Positions 29,072-38,046 of a stretch of DNA of 62,450 nt are shown piece after piece. The stretch lies in contig CAYPAX010000013.1 in the NCBI GenBank assembly GCA_964408735.1, positions 1-62,450 of the forward strand, read 5' to 3'. A program made the position numbers and the translations under genes. The notes beneath the pieces are model-generated. The model had not been told where the DNA came from, made no database searches, and saw nothing but the letters and a program-made list of their open reading frames with translations. Source of the stretch: UBA7887 sp964408735 (GTDB lineage: Bacteria > Pseudomonadota > Alphaproteobacteria > UBA7887). Each line of letters begins with the position of its first letter. Position 1 is the stretch's first letter.

Positions 29072-29752
29072 ATGTTTGCCGCCCTCAGCAAAGCCATCGC
29101 CCAACTGCCCGAGCGCAGCCTGCGTTGGGTCGTGATCAAGACTTTGGCCTGCACCGTGGCGGTCTTCGCGCTGCTCTGGTTCGCCGCCGGTTTCGCGGTC
29201 GACACCTGGCTGACGGTAGAGGAAGGCTGGCTGAGCTGGCTGATCGGCATTTTCGGCAGCGCCCTCGGGGCCGTGATCACCCTGGTGCTGTTCGCGCCCA
29301 TCGCGACGCTGGTCGCCTCGCTGTTCCAGGAAGAGGCGGCGGATGCCGTCGAAGCGCTCCACTATCCGGACCTCGGCAAGGCGCCCGGTGCCTCGCTCGG
29401 ACAGTCCATTTGGGCCGCCGTCCGCCTGGTGATCTGGACCGTGGTGGTGAATCTGCTCTGTCTGCCCCTATACGCCTTTCTGCCGGGCTTGAACCTGCTG
29501 ATATTCTTCTCCGTCAACGGCTACCTGCTGTCACGCGAATATTTCGAAGTGGTGGCACTGCGCCGCATGCCGTTAATCGAGGCCTCGGAGTTTCGCCGCC
29601 GCCATCGCCTCAGCCTGTGGTTTGCGGGTATCGCAGTGGCGGTGCTGTTCTGGATTCCCCTGCTCAATCTGCTCGCCCCCATCATCGGCACCGCCATGAT
29701 GGTGCACGTCGTCCAGGGCCTATCCCAAAAGGCGCGCCAGAACGCCGTCTAG
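29072..29752 (+). CDS. EI24-domain (CysZ-like) integral membrane protein
   Basis: 226-residue membrane protein with about four hydrophobic segments and the EI24/CysZ pattern: an N-terminal helix after LRWVVIKTLACTVAVFALLW, FAPIATLVASLFQEEAADAVE, and the central FLPGLNLLIFFSVNGYLLSREYFE motif. CysZ relatives move sulfate; most EI24 proteins are uncharacterised. Divergent from the TetR gene. Its last 33 bp overlap hemW tail to tail. Confidence 0.8.
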   Translation: MFAALSKAIAQLPERSLRWVVIKTLACTVAVFALLWFAAGFAVDTWLTVEEGWLSWLIGIFGSALGAVITLVLFAPIATLVASLFQEEAADAVEALHYPDLGKAPGASLGQSIWAAVRLVIWTVVVNLLCLPLYAFLPGLNLLIFFSVNGYLLSREYFEVVALRRMPLIEASEFRRRHRLSLWFAGIAVAVLFWIPLLNLLAPIIGTAMMVHVVQGLSQKARQNAV

Positions 29753-30871
29753 CAAAGGCCTGCCCGTGGCGGACAAATGCATGCCGGCAGCGTCGCGCAC
29801 AAGCAAGCCGCCAGCGATCAACCGGCGCGCCGCCTCGGCGTCGATCCAGGCATCGATGCCCTGGCCCGTGCGCCCTCGCAAACCGTCTTCCGACACGCCT
29901 TCGGCAAGGCGAAGCCCCATCAGAAACATCTCCTCGGCGACCAGCTTCGCGGACTGCGCATCGAGGCGCCGTCGCCCGTGACCCTTGTTTTCTGCACAGT
30001 CCAACCAGCCGGTCGGGCTGGGTATCGCCTCGCTCGCATGGCATTGGCCAGCGATCGTCAGGCGGCCATGGGCGCCGGGGCCGATGCCGGCATAGTCGCC
30101 ATAGCGCCAGACATGGAGGTTGTGTCGGCAGGCCTCGCCAGCGCGGGCATAGTTGGAGATTTCGTAGGCCTCGTACCCTGACTTGGCCAATATCTCGCCG
30201 GTCAGCGCGTATAGCTCGGCCTGTACCACGTCGTCAGGCAAGGCGAAGGTGCCGCCGCGCTCGGCCGCGAAGAAGGGCGTGCCTCTCTCGATGGTGAGCT
30301 GATAGGCCGAGACATGGCCACCGGCATGGCCCAGCGCCTCGCTCAGCTCCACCGCCCAGGCCTCCGGCGTCTGGCCAGGCCGGCCATAGATCAGGTCGAT
30401 GGAGGAGCGCGGAAACAGCGTCCGTGCCGCCGCCACAGCTGCCAGCGCTTCGGCAGCACTGTGAGCGCGGCCGAGAAAGGCCAAGGCCTCGTCATCGAGT
30501 GACTGCACGCCAAGCGACAGGCGATTTACGCCTGCGGCCGCAATGTCGGCCAGGCGCGCGGTTTCGACCGAGCTTGGATTGGCCTCCAAGGTGATCTCGG
30601 CATCGGCCGCGAGCTGCCAGTGCGAGGCCACGGCGTCTATCACCGCGGCCACGGTCTGCGGCGGCATCAGCGAGGGCGTGCCACCACCGAAGAAGATGCT
30701 GCTGACATTTCGCCCCGGTATGCGCCCCGCGGCCTCGGCGATCTCGGCCAGATAGGCCCGGCGCCAACGGTTCTGATCGATGGCCACCGCAACGTGGCTG
30801 TTGAAGTCGCAATAGGGACACTTGGAAAGGCAGAACGGCCAATGGATGTAGACCGCAAGCGTATCTGCCAT
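29720..30871 (-). CDS. hemW: radical SAM haem chaperone HemW
   Basis: HemN-like radical SAM protein of the HemW group, now regarded as a haem chaperone rather than coproporphyrinogen oxidase. The [4Fe-4S] motif CLSKCPYC (Cx3CxxC) follows YIHWPF, then FFGGGTPSLM and LSLGVQSLDDEALAFLGR. I chose the ATG at 30871 (MADTLAVYIHW), directly after the rdgB stop. An upstream in-frame ATG at 30910 overlaps rdgB. 383 residues. Confidence 0.92.
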   Translation of the reverse strand: MADTLAVYIHWPFCLSKCPYCDFNSHVAVAIDQNRWRRAYLAEIAEAAGRIPGRNVSSIFFGGGTPSLMPPQTVAAVIDAVASHWQLAADAEITLEANPSSVETARLADIAAAGVNRLSLGVQSLDDEALAFLGRAHSAAEALAAVAAARTLFPRSSIDLIYGRPGQTPEAWAVELSEALGHAGGHVSAYQLTIERGTPFFAAERGGTFALPDDVVQAELYALTGEILAKSGYEAYEISNYARAGEACRHNLHVWRYGDYAGIGPGAHGRLTIAGQCHASEAIPSPTGWLDCAENKGHGRRRLDAQSAKLVAEEMFLMGLRLAEGVSEDGLRGRTGQGIDAWIDAEAARRLIAGGLLVRDAAGMHLSATGRPLLDGVLARLLG

Positions 30872-30872
30872 G

Positions 30873-31469
30873 TCAGGCAAGGCAGGCGGCGGTAAGCTTG
30901 GCGAAGGCATCGGCGCGATGGCTGATGCGGTCCTTTTGCGCCGGGTCCATCTCGCCGAAGGTGATGTCGTGGCCTTCGGCTATGAATACCGGGTCGTAGC
31001 CGAAGCCGCGGCACCCGCGCGGTGGAAACGAGAGGCGCCCGGCGACGGTGCCGGCAAAGCTCTCGCAATGACCGTCCGGCCAGCACAAGGCCAGCGCGCA
31101 GACGAATCGCGCCCGCCCGCCGCTCACCCCGCCGAGCGCACGCTCCAGACGCGCCATGGCAGCCGCAAAATCCTTCTCCGCCCCACCCCAGCGGGCAGAG
31201 TAGATCCCCGGTGCACCGCCGAGCGCCGCCACCGCCAGACCCGAATCGTCCGCCAATGCCGGCAGGCCTGAGGCATTCGCCGCCGCCCGCGCCTTGAGTT
31301 CGGCGTTGGCCAGAAAGCTGTCGCCGGTCTCGTCGGGCTCGGGCAGGCCCAGTTCCCTGGCCGAGACGGCAGTTATCGTGAACGGCGCAAGCAAGGCATT
31401 GATCTCCTTGACCTTGCCGGGGTTGTGGCTGGCCACGACCAGCCGTTCGGTTTCAAGCTCTCGCGGCAT
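30873..31469 (-). CDS. rdgB: XTP/dITP diphosphatase (RdgB/HAM1)
   Basis: House-cleaning pyrophosphatase that removes ITP, dITP and XTP. The 198-residue product from ATG 31469 has SHNPGKVKEI, FLANAELKARAAA, ADDSGL, and GFGYDPVFI with the final SHRADAF motif. It overlaps the rph 3' end by 17 bp and is followed at once by hemW, giving rph-rdgB-hemW. Confidence 0.95.
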   Translation of the reverse strand: MPRELETERLVVASHNPGKVKEINALLAPFTITAVSARELGLPEPDETGDSFLANAELKARAAANASGLPALADDSGLAVAALGGAPGIYSARWGGAEKDFAAAMARLERALGGVSGGRARFVCALALCWPDGHCESFAGTVAGRLSFPPRGCRGFGYDPVFIAEGHDITFGEMDPAQKDRISHRADAFAKLTAACLA

Positions 31470-32211
31470 CCTCAAGGGCTTTGCGCTGGAGGTCGAAAAG
31501 CCTCGCCGTAGCATCGCGGGAGAGGGCCAGAAGCGCATCAAGCTGTTCCTGGCGGAAAGGGTCGGTCTCCGCCGTCGCCTGCACTTCGACGATGCCGCCG
31601 CCTGCCGTCAGCACGAAATTGGCGTCGGCATCGGCATTGCTGTCCTCGGCATAGTCGAGATCGACCACAGGCACCCCGCGATAGAGCCCGGCGGAGATCG
31701 CCGCCACCTGGTCGGTCAATGGATTGGCATCGATGAGCTTATGGCCGACGAGATAGTCGAAAGCCAGGTGCAACGCGACCCAGGCCCCTGTTATCGACGC
31801 CGTGCGCGTGCCGCCGTCGGCCTGGATGACGTCGCAATCGACGCGCACCTGGCGCTCGCCGAAACCGTCGAGCTTGGTCACTGCCCGCAGGCTGCGGCCG
31901 ATCAGGCGCTGAATCTCCAATGTGCGGCCCGATTGCTTGCCGCGCGCGGCCTCGCGGTCGGTGCGGGTGTTGGTGGATCGCGGCAACATGCCGTATTCCG
32001 CCGTCACCCAGCCACGCCCCGTATTACGCAGGAACGGCGGCACGCGATCCTCGACGCTGGCGGCGCAGAGCACATGCGTATCGCCAAAGCGAATCATACA
32101 TGAGCCTTCGGCATGTTTGCTGAAGCCGGGTTCCAGAGTGACCGGGCGGAGGGCGTCAACGGCGCGGCCGGAAGGCCGGGCGAAGGCGTCTTGAGGGGAA
32201 TGGTCTGGCAT
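31453..32211 (-). CDS. rph: ribonuclease PH
   Basis: Phosphorolytic 3'-5' exoribonuclease that trims tRNA precursors. The 252-residue protein has a short N-terminal extension before RPSGRAVDALRPV, then the phosphate-site and substrate motifs RSLRAVTKLDGFGERQ-like and DVIQADGGTRTASITG. First gene of rph-rdgB-hemW and divergent from hrcA, an arrangement common in alphaproteobacteria. Confidence 0.95.
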   Translation of the reverse strand: MPDHSPQDAFARPSGRAVDALRPVTLEPGFSKHAEGSCMIRFGDTHVLCAASVEDRVPPFLRNTGRGWVTAEYGMLPRSTNTRTDREAARGKQSGRTLEIQRLIGRSLRAVTKLDGFGERQVRVDCDVIQADGGTRTASITGAWVALHLAFDYLVGHKLIDANPLTDQVAAISAGLYRGVPVVDLDYAEDSNADADANFVLTAGGGIVEVQATAETDPFRQEQLDALLALSRDATARLFDLQRKALEDAARA

Positions 32212-32327
32212 CGCGGCAATCTACTGACCGGCGTTATTCGCGTCCACCGCGTTGACGCTCCCGAGAGCGCTTACTACATTCTCGGCCAACGCCGCGCCAA
32301 CGCGGCCCTTCAGGCTCCTGTTACCGC

Positions 32328-33371
32328 ATGATCACCGAGCTCAACGAGCGCTCGCGCCTCATCTTCGCCGAAATCGTCGAAGCCTTCTTCGAAGGCGGCG
32401 AACCGGTCGGCTCGCGCACATTGTCGCGGCGCCTGCCCTTGCGCCTTTCGCCGGCGACGATCCGCAACGTCATGGCCGACCTCGAAGACCTTGGCCTGCT
32501 CTACGCGCCCCACACCTCGGCCGGGCGCCTGCCGACGGACCAGGGCTTGCGCCTCTATGTCGACGGGTTGCTGCAGGTCGGGGACCTCACCTCCGAAGAG
32601 CGTGTGAGCATCGACGCCCAATGCGCAGGCACGGGCCGCACCCTGGCCGAAGTGCTTGGCCAGGCCACGGAGATGCTGTCGGGACTTTCCAGTGCCACAG
32701 GGCTGGTGCTGGCGCCGAAGAGCGAAGCCCCTGTCAAGCATGTCGAGTTCATTCGCCTTGCCGAGGGCCAGGCGCTGGCCATTATCGTGCTCGCCAACGG
32801 CCTAGTGGAAAACCGCATTATCGAGGTCCCCGGGGGCTTCACGCCGTCGTCGTTGACCGAGGCGGCGAACTACATCAATGCGCGGCTGAACGGGCGCACC
32901 TTTGCGGCGGCGCGCGGGGTCATCGAGGCGGAGCTTGCCGAGCATCGCGCCACCCTCGACTCCTTGAGCGAGCGCATCGTCGCCGCCGGGCTCGGCACCC
33001 TGACCGAGCAGGCGGGCGAGCCGACCCTCATCCTGCGCGGCCGCGCCAAGCTGTTCGAGGACGTCCAGGCCATTGCCGATCTCGAGCGCATTCGCAAATT
33101 GTTCGAGGACCTAGAGCGCCACGAAGGCATGCTGCGGGTCATCGATTCGACCCTCAGCGGCGAAGGCGTGCACGTCTTCATCGGCTCCGAGAACGCGCTT
33201 TTCGATCTTGCCGGCTGCTCGATGGTGGTCGCCCCCCTGCACCGCGGCGACAACAACGAAGCGGGTTGTCTCGGCGCCATCGGCGTCATCGGCCCGACCC
33301 GCATCAACTATGCCCGCATCATTCCCATGGTGGATTACACCGCCCGCACGATCAGCCGCCTGATGGGCTGA
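32328..33371 (+). CDS. hrcA: heat-inducible transcription repressor HrcA
   Basis: Repressor of heat-shock operons that normally binds CIRCE elements. The 347-residue protein starts with a winged-helix domain (GEPVGSRTLSRRL, SPATIRNVMADLEDLGLLYAPHTSAGR read in two parts), followed by a GAF-like domain and the C-terminal GPTRINYARIIPMVDYTA signature. It lies 35 bp before grpE. No CIRCE element is visible in front of it or of dnaK. Confidence 0.95.
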   Translation: MITELNERSRLIFAEIVEAFFEGGEPVGSRTLSRRLPLRLSPATIRNVMADLEDLGLLYAPHTSAGRLPTDQGLRLYVDGLLQVGDLTSEERVSIDAQCAGTGRTLAEVLGQATEMLSGLSSATGLVLAPKSEAPVKHVEFIRLAEGQALAIIVLANGLVENRIIEVPGGFTPSSLTEAANYINARLNGRTFAAARGVIEAELAEHRATLDSLSERIVAAGLGTLTEQAGEPTLILRGRAKLFEDVQAIADLERIRKLFEDLERHEGMLRVIDSTLSGEGVHVFIGSENALFDLAGCSMVVAPLHRGDNNEAGCLGAIGVIGPTRINYARIIPMVDYTARTISRLMG

Positions 33372-33406
33372 TCCGTAGACACTCAAGCGAAACGGACGTT
33401 AGCGAT

Positions 33407-33958
33407 ATGCCAGAGACACCTGCCCAGCCCGAGGACCAAACGCCTGAGGAGGCCAGCGCCGAGGCGCCCGCCGACGAGGTCAGCGAGCTGGAAGCGCTAC
33501 GCGAAGAAGCGGCGACGCTCGAAGATCGCCTGATGCGCGCCCTGGCCGAAACCGAGAACGTGCGCCGCCGGGCTGAGCGCGAACGCGACGATGCCACGAA
33601 ATATGCCATCACCGGCTTTGCCCGCGACATCGTCGGCATCGCAGACGACCTCAGCCGCGCCGTCGGCAGTGCGGGAGAAAGCGATCCGGCATCGGTGTTC
33701 GAAGGCATCGAGATGACATTGCGCAGCCTGGACACGGCCTTGGAACGCTACGGCATCATTTGCATCGATCCCATGGACGAGAAGTTCGATCACAATTTCC
33801 ACGAAGCCATGTTCGAAGTCGAGACGGCGGAGAAGGAGCCGGGAACCGTCGTCCAGGTGGTCCAACGGGGCTATCGTATTCACGATCGCCTGCTGCGTCC
33901 GGCACGCGTGGGTGTGGCCAAGCGGCCGGCTAGCGGCAACATCGATACGGAGGCTTGA
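33407..33958 (+). CDS. grpE: nucleotide exchange factor GrpE
   Basis: Co-chaperone that exchanges ADP for ATP on DnaK. The 183-residue product begins with an acidic, Pro/Glu-rich tail, then a long helix (EELEALREEA-type to RRRAERERDDATKYA) and the beta-domain with FDHNFHEAMFEVETAE. I took the ATG at 33407; the frame is open far upstream through hrcA without family similarity. 163 bp separate it from dnaK. Confidence 0.95.
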   Translation: MPETPAQPEDQTPEEASAEAPADEVSELEALREEAATLEDRLMRALAETENVRRRAERERDDATKYAITGFARDIVGIADDLSRAVGSAGESDPASVFEGIEMTLRSLDTALERYGIICIDPMDEKFDHNFHEAMFEVETAEKEPGTVVQVVQRGYRIHDRLLRPARVGVAKRPASGNIDTEA

Positions 33959-33967
33959 GCGCAAACG

Positions 33968-33997
33968 CTTGCAGGGCCGCTACGTCGCTCCCATATA
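33968..33997 (+). promoter_or_regulatory. dnaK: candidate sigma-32 (RpoH) promoter for dnaK
   Basis: CTTGCA at 33968-33973, a 16-bp spacer, and CCCATATA at 33990-33997 match the known heat-shock promoter pattern (CTTGAA / CCCATNT). It lies 124 bp before the dnaK ATG and just after grpE, so dnaKJ can be transcribed separately from hrcA-grpE. The match is read directly; use by RpoH is inferred. Confidence 0.6.
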
Positions 33998-34121
33998 CCT
34001 TCCGTTCACCGCCCGGCAGCGCGCATAGGCGCCGCGCCGCGCGGTACCATCTTCACGATCGGGCCGTCCGGTGCTCGACGAGGCCGGAGCGGGTCCGCCT
34101 GCTTTTCGAAAGAGGGAAAAC

Positions 34122-36035
34122 ATGAGCAAGATCATCGGTATCGACCTTGGCACCACGAACTCCTGCGTTGCCGTCATGGAGGGCAAGGAGGCCAAGGTGA
34201 TCGAAAACGCCGAAGGCACTCGCACCACGCCGTCGATGGTGGCCTTCGCCGAGGACGAGCGCCTGGTCGGCCAGCCCGCCAAGCGCCAGGGCGTGACCAA
34301 CCCGGAAAACACCCTTTTCGCCATCAAGCGCCTGATCGGCCGCAACTTCGAAGACCCGCTGGCCAAGAAGGACGCCGACATGGTGCCCTACAAGATCGTC
34401 AAGGCGGATAACGGCGATGCCTGGGTCGAGGCGCAAGGCAAGGGCTACGCCCCGAGCCAGATCAGCGCCATGGTGCTGCAGAAGATGAAGGAGACCGCCG
34501 AGCGCTATCTCGGCGAGCCGGTCGAGAAGGCGGTGATCACGGTGCCCGCCTATTTCAACGATTCCCAGCGCCAGGCGACCAAAGACGCGGGCCAGATCGC
34601 CGGCCTCGAAGTGCTGCGCATCATCAACGAACCCACCGCCGCCTCGCTCGCCTACGGGCTGGAGAAGCGCGGCACCGGCATTATCGCCGTCTATGACCTC
34701 GGTGGCGGCACTTTCGACGTCTCCATCCTCGAAATCGGCGACGGCGTTTTCGAGGTCAAATCCACCAACGGCGACACCTTCCTCGGCGGCGAGGATTTCG
34801 ACCTGCGCATCGTCGATTACCTGGCCGACGAGTTCAACAAGGAGGCGGGCATCGACCTGCGCGGCGACAAGCTGGCGCTGCAGCGCCTGCGCGAGGCTGC
34901 CGAAAAAGCCAAGATCGAGCTTTCCAGTACCACCCAGACCGAGATCAACCTGCCCTTCATCACCGCCGACGCCTCGGGTCCGAAGCATCTCACCATGAAG
35001 CTCACCCGGGCCAAGCTTGAAGCCCTGGTCGACGATTTCGTGCAGCGCACCATCGGCCCCTGCAAGGCGGCGCTCGACGATGCCGGGCTGACCGCGGCCG
35101 AGATCGACGACGTGGTCCTCGTCGGCGGCATGACGCGCATGCCCAAAGTCATCGAGACGGTCGAGACCTTCTTCGGCCGCGAGCCCCACCGCGGCGTCAA
35201 CCCTGACGAGGTGGTCGCCATCGGCGCTGCCATCCAGGGCGCGGTGCTGGCCGGCGACGTCAAGGACGTGCTGTTGCTCGACGTGACGCCGTTGTCCCTC
35301 GGCATCGAGACCCTCGGCGGGGTGTTCACGCCGCTGATCGACCGCAACACCACGATCCCCACCAAGAAGGGCCAGACCTTCTCCACGGCGGAAGACAATC
35401 AGAACGCCGTCACCATCCGCGTCTTCCAGGGCGAGCGCCAGATTGCCGCCGACAACAAGCTGTTGGGCCAGTTCGACCTGGTCGGCATTCCGCCGGCGCC
35501 GCGCGGCGTGCCCCAGGTCGAGGTCACCTTCGACATCGATGCCAACGGCATCGTCAATGTCTCTGCCAAGGACAAGGGCACGGGCAAGGAGCAGCAGATC
35601 CGCATCCAGGCCTCGGGCGGGCTGTCGGGCGACGATATCGAGCGCATGGTGAACGAGGCGGAGGAGCATGCCGGCGAGGACAAGGTGCGCCGCGAGCTGA
35701 TTGATACGCGCAACCAGGCCGATGGCGTCATGCATGCCACCGAGAAGGCGCTCGGCGAATATGGCGACAAGGTCTCGGCCGACGACAAGGCGGCGATCGA
35801 GGCCGCCGTGGCCGATCTGCGCGCGGTTCTCGAAAGCGAGAATGTCGAGGAGATCAAGGCCAAGACCGACGCCTTGCAGCAAGTCTCCATGAAGCTCGGC
35901 GAGGCCATGTACCAGGCCTCCGAGGCCGAAGCGGCGGCGGGCGAAGCCCCCGGCGAGGACGGTGGCGACAGCGACGAGACCGTGGTCGACGCCGACTTCG
36001 AGGAAGTCGAGGACGACAAGAAGAGCGATAGCTGA
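34122..36035 (+). CDS. dnaK: chaperone DnaK (Hsp70)
   Basis: Hsp70 chaperone of 637 residues. The ATPase domain contains IGIDLGTTNSC, ITVPAYFNDSQRQATKDAG, VYDLGGGTFDVSIL and DVVLVGGMTRMP. The linker and substrate-binding domain begin near DVTPLSLGIETLGG, and the C-terminus is acidic. The ATG at 34122 has AGAGGGAA upstream. It precedes dnaJ by 31 bp. Confidence 0.98.
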   Translation: MSKIIGIDLGTTNSCVAVMEGKEAKVIENAEGTRTTPSMVAFAEDERLVGQPAKRQGVTNPENTLFAIKRLIGRNFEDPLAKKDADMVPYKIVKADNGDAWVEAQGKGYAPSQISAMVLQKMKETAERYLGEPVEKAVITVPAYFNDSQRQATKDAGQIAGLEVLRIINEPTAASLAYGLEKRGTGIIAVYDLGGGTFDVSILEIGDGVFEVKSTNGDTFLGGEDFDLRIVDYLADEFNKEAGIDLRGDKLALQRLREAAEKAKIELSSTTQTEINLPFITADASGPKHLTMKLTRAKLEALVDDFVQRTIGPCKAALDDAGLTAAEIDDVVLVGGMTRMPKVIETVETFFGREPHRGVNPDEVVAIGAAIQGAVLAGDVKDVLLLDVTPLSLGIETLGGVFTPLIDRNTTIPTKKGQTFSTAEDNQNAVTIRVFQGERQIAADNKLLGQFDLVGIPPAPRGVPQVEVTFDIDANGIVNVSAKDKGTGKEQQIRIQASGGLSGDDIERMVNEAEEHAGEDKVRRELIDTRNQADGVMHATEKALGEYGDKVSADDKAAIEAAVADLRAVLESENVEEIKAKTDALQQVSMKLGEAMYQASEAEAAAGEAPGEDGGDSDETVVDADFEEVEDDKKSDS

Positions 36036-36066
36036 ACCGCCCCTTGGCGACTGATCCGGGGCTGTC

Positions 36067-37203
36067 ATGGACAAGCGCGATTACTACGAGACGCTCGGCG
36101 TCGACCGCCAGGCGGACGAGGCCGAGCTCAAAAGGGCGTACCGCAAGCTCGCCATGCAGTATCACCCGGATCGCAATCCGGACGATCCGCAAGCCGAGCA
36201 TAGCTTCAAGGAAGTCTCCGAGGCCTATGAGGTCCTGAAGGACGCCGACAAGCGCGCCGCCTACGACCGCTTCGGTCACGCCGCCTTCGAAGGCGGCAAC
36301 GGGCCGGGCGGCGGCGGCTTCGGCTTCACCGGATCGAGCTTTGCCGATGTCTTCGACGACCTCTTCGGCGACTTCATGGGCGGCGGGCGGCGTGGTGGTG
36401 GCGGCACCGGCGGCAGGCGCGGTGCCGACTTACGCTACAATCTCGAGATCTCCCTCGAGGACGCCTTTCACGGCCGCCAGACCAACATCCGCACCACCAC
36501 CTCGGTGACCTGCGAGGACTGCTCGGGCAGCGGCGCCGCGGCCGGCACCCAGCCGACCGCCTGTTCGGGTTGCGGTGGCATCGGCAAGGTGCGCGCCCAG
36601 CAGGGCTTTTTCACCATCGAGCGCACCTGCCCCAAATGCCAGGGCGTCGGCCGGGTGATCGAGAAACCCTGCGTCAGCTGCCGCGGCTCAGGGCGCACCA
36701 GCCGCGACAAAGAGCTGCAGGTCAACATTCCCTCAGGCGTCGAGGACGGCACGCGCATCCGCCTTGCCGGCGAAGGCGAAGCGGGTATGCGCGGCGGCCC
36801 GCCCGGCGACCTCTATATCTTCATCGCCATCGCCGCCCACAAGCTGTTCCAGCGCGAAGGCGGCAACCTCTATTGCCGCGTGCCCCTGCCCATGTCCCGC
36901 GCCGCGCTCGGCGGCTCTATAGAAGTGCCGACGCTGGACGGCGGCCGCGCCCGCATCACCGTGCCCGAAGGCACCCAGACCGGCCACCAGTTCCGCCTGC
37001 GCGGCAAAGGCATGCCGGCCATGCGCGGCCAGGGCACGGGCGATCTTTTCGTGCAGACCATGGTCGAGACCCCGGTCAACCTCAACGAAGAGCAACGCGA
37101 CCTGCTGCGCCAATTCGAAAACGCCGCCAACGAACACACCCACCCGGAAACCGAAGGCTTCTTCAGCAAGGTGAAGGAGCTCTGGGACGATATCCGGGAT
37201 TAG
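36067..37203 (+). CDS. dnaJ: chaperone DnaJ (Hsp40)
   Basis: DnaK co-chaperone with the full type I layout in 378 residues. The J-domain has the HPD motif in YHPDRNPDD (about residues 33-41), then a Gly-rich linker, then four zinc-finger repeats (CEDCSGSG, CSGCGGIG, CPKCQGVG, CVSCRGSG), then the C-terminal substrate-binding domains. It forms dnaK-dnaJ and is followed 30 bp later by dapB. Confidence 0.98.
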   Translation: MDKRDYYETLGVDRQADEAELKRAYRKLAMQYHPDRNPDDPQAEHSFKEVSEAYEVLKDADKRAAYDRFGHAAFEGGNGPGGGGFGFTGSSFADVFDDLFGDFMGGGRRGGGGTGGRRGADLRYNLEISLEDAFHGRQTNIRTTTSVTCEDCSGSGAAAGTQPTACSGCGGIGKVRAQQGFFTIERTCPKCQGVGRVIEKPCVSCRGSGRTSRDKELQVNIPSGVEDGTRIRLAGEGEAGMRGGPPGDLYIFIAIAAHKLFQREGGNLYCRVPLPMSRAALGGSIEVPTLDGGRARITVPEGTQTGHQFRLRGKGMPAMRGQGTGDLFVQTMVETPVNLNEEQRDLLRQFENAANEHTHPETEGFFSKVKELWDDIRD

Positions 37204-37233
37204 GCACATCGCCGTCCTGCGGGGGAGAACACA

Positions 37234-38046
37234 ATGAACGAGCTAGCGGTCGGTCTGGTCGGCGCTGCAGGGCGCATGGGGCAAGCTTTGGTGCGGCGGG
37301 TGAGCGCGAGCGAAGGCTGTCGGCTGGCGGCGGCTGTCGAGCATGCGGGGCATGAGGCGGTCGGGCAGGATGCTGGGGCGCTGGCGGGGATCGGTGAGTG
37401 CGGCGTGGTGATCGGCGCGGATGCGGCGGCGCTTTTCGCAGCCTCCGATGTGGTGATCGAGTTTTCCAGCCCTGCTGCCACGGCGGCGCATGCGGCGCTG
37501 GCGGCGGAAACGGGCACGGCGCATGTCATCGGCACTACCGGGCTCGACGAGGCCGAGACGGCGGCGCTACAGGCGGCAGCGGCGAAGGCGTGCATCGTCT
37601 GGGCACCCAATATGAGCGTCGGCGTCAACCTGCTGTTCGCGTTGACCCGGCGCGCCGCGGCGGTGCTCGGCGACGACTACGATATCGAGATCGTCGAGAT
37701 GCATCACCGCCACAAGGTCGATGCACCGTCGGGCACGGCACTTGGCCTGGGCCGCGCGGCGGCGGCGGGGCGCGGGGTGGATCTCGATGACGTCTCGGCG
37801 CGCGGACGCGACGGCATCACGGGCGCCAGGCGCGCCGGCGATATCGGCTTTGCCGTGCTGCGCGGCGGCGACGTGGTCGGCGACCATTGCGCCGTCTTCG
37901 CCGCCGAGGGCGAGCGGGTGGAGCTCGGCCACCGCGCCGGCTCGCGCGACATTTTCGCCAATGGCGCCGTGCGCGCCGCCCTGTGGACACGCGACCGCGC
38001 GCCGGGGCTTTACGGGATGGCTGAGGTCTTGGGCCTGTCGGACTGA
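37234..38046 (+). CDS. dapB: 4-hydroxy-tetrahydrodipicolinate reductase
   Basis: Lysine/diaminopimelate pathway reductase. The 270-residue protein has the nucleotide motif VGAAGRMGQAL and the catalytic-site motif EMHHRHKVDAPSGTA, with WAPNMSVGVNLLF between them. GGGGGAGAA precedes the ATG. The dnaJ-dapB order is common in alphaproteobacteria. Its last 37 bp overlap the EamA gene on the other strand. Confidence 0.96.
   Translation: MNELAVGLVGAAGRMGQALVRRVSASEGCRLAAAVEHAGHEAVGQDAGALAGIGECGVVIGADAAALFAASDVVIEFSSPAATAAHAALAAETGTAHVIGTTGLDEAETAALQAAAAKACIVWAPNMSVGVNLLFALTRRAAAVLGDDYDIEIVEMHHRHKVDAPSGTALGLGRAAAAGRGVDLDDVSARGRDGITGARRAGDIGFAVLRGGDVVGDHCAVFAAEGERVELGHRAGSRDIFANGAVRAALWTRDRAPGLYGMAEVLGLSD

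Noticed and set aside
32212..32327. CIRCE element before hrcA
   Set aside because: A GCTCCCGAGAGC-like symmetry is present, but it does not match TTAGCACTC-N9-GAGTGCTAA in sequence or spacing.
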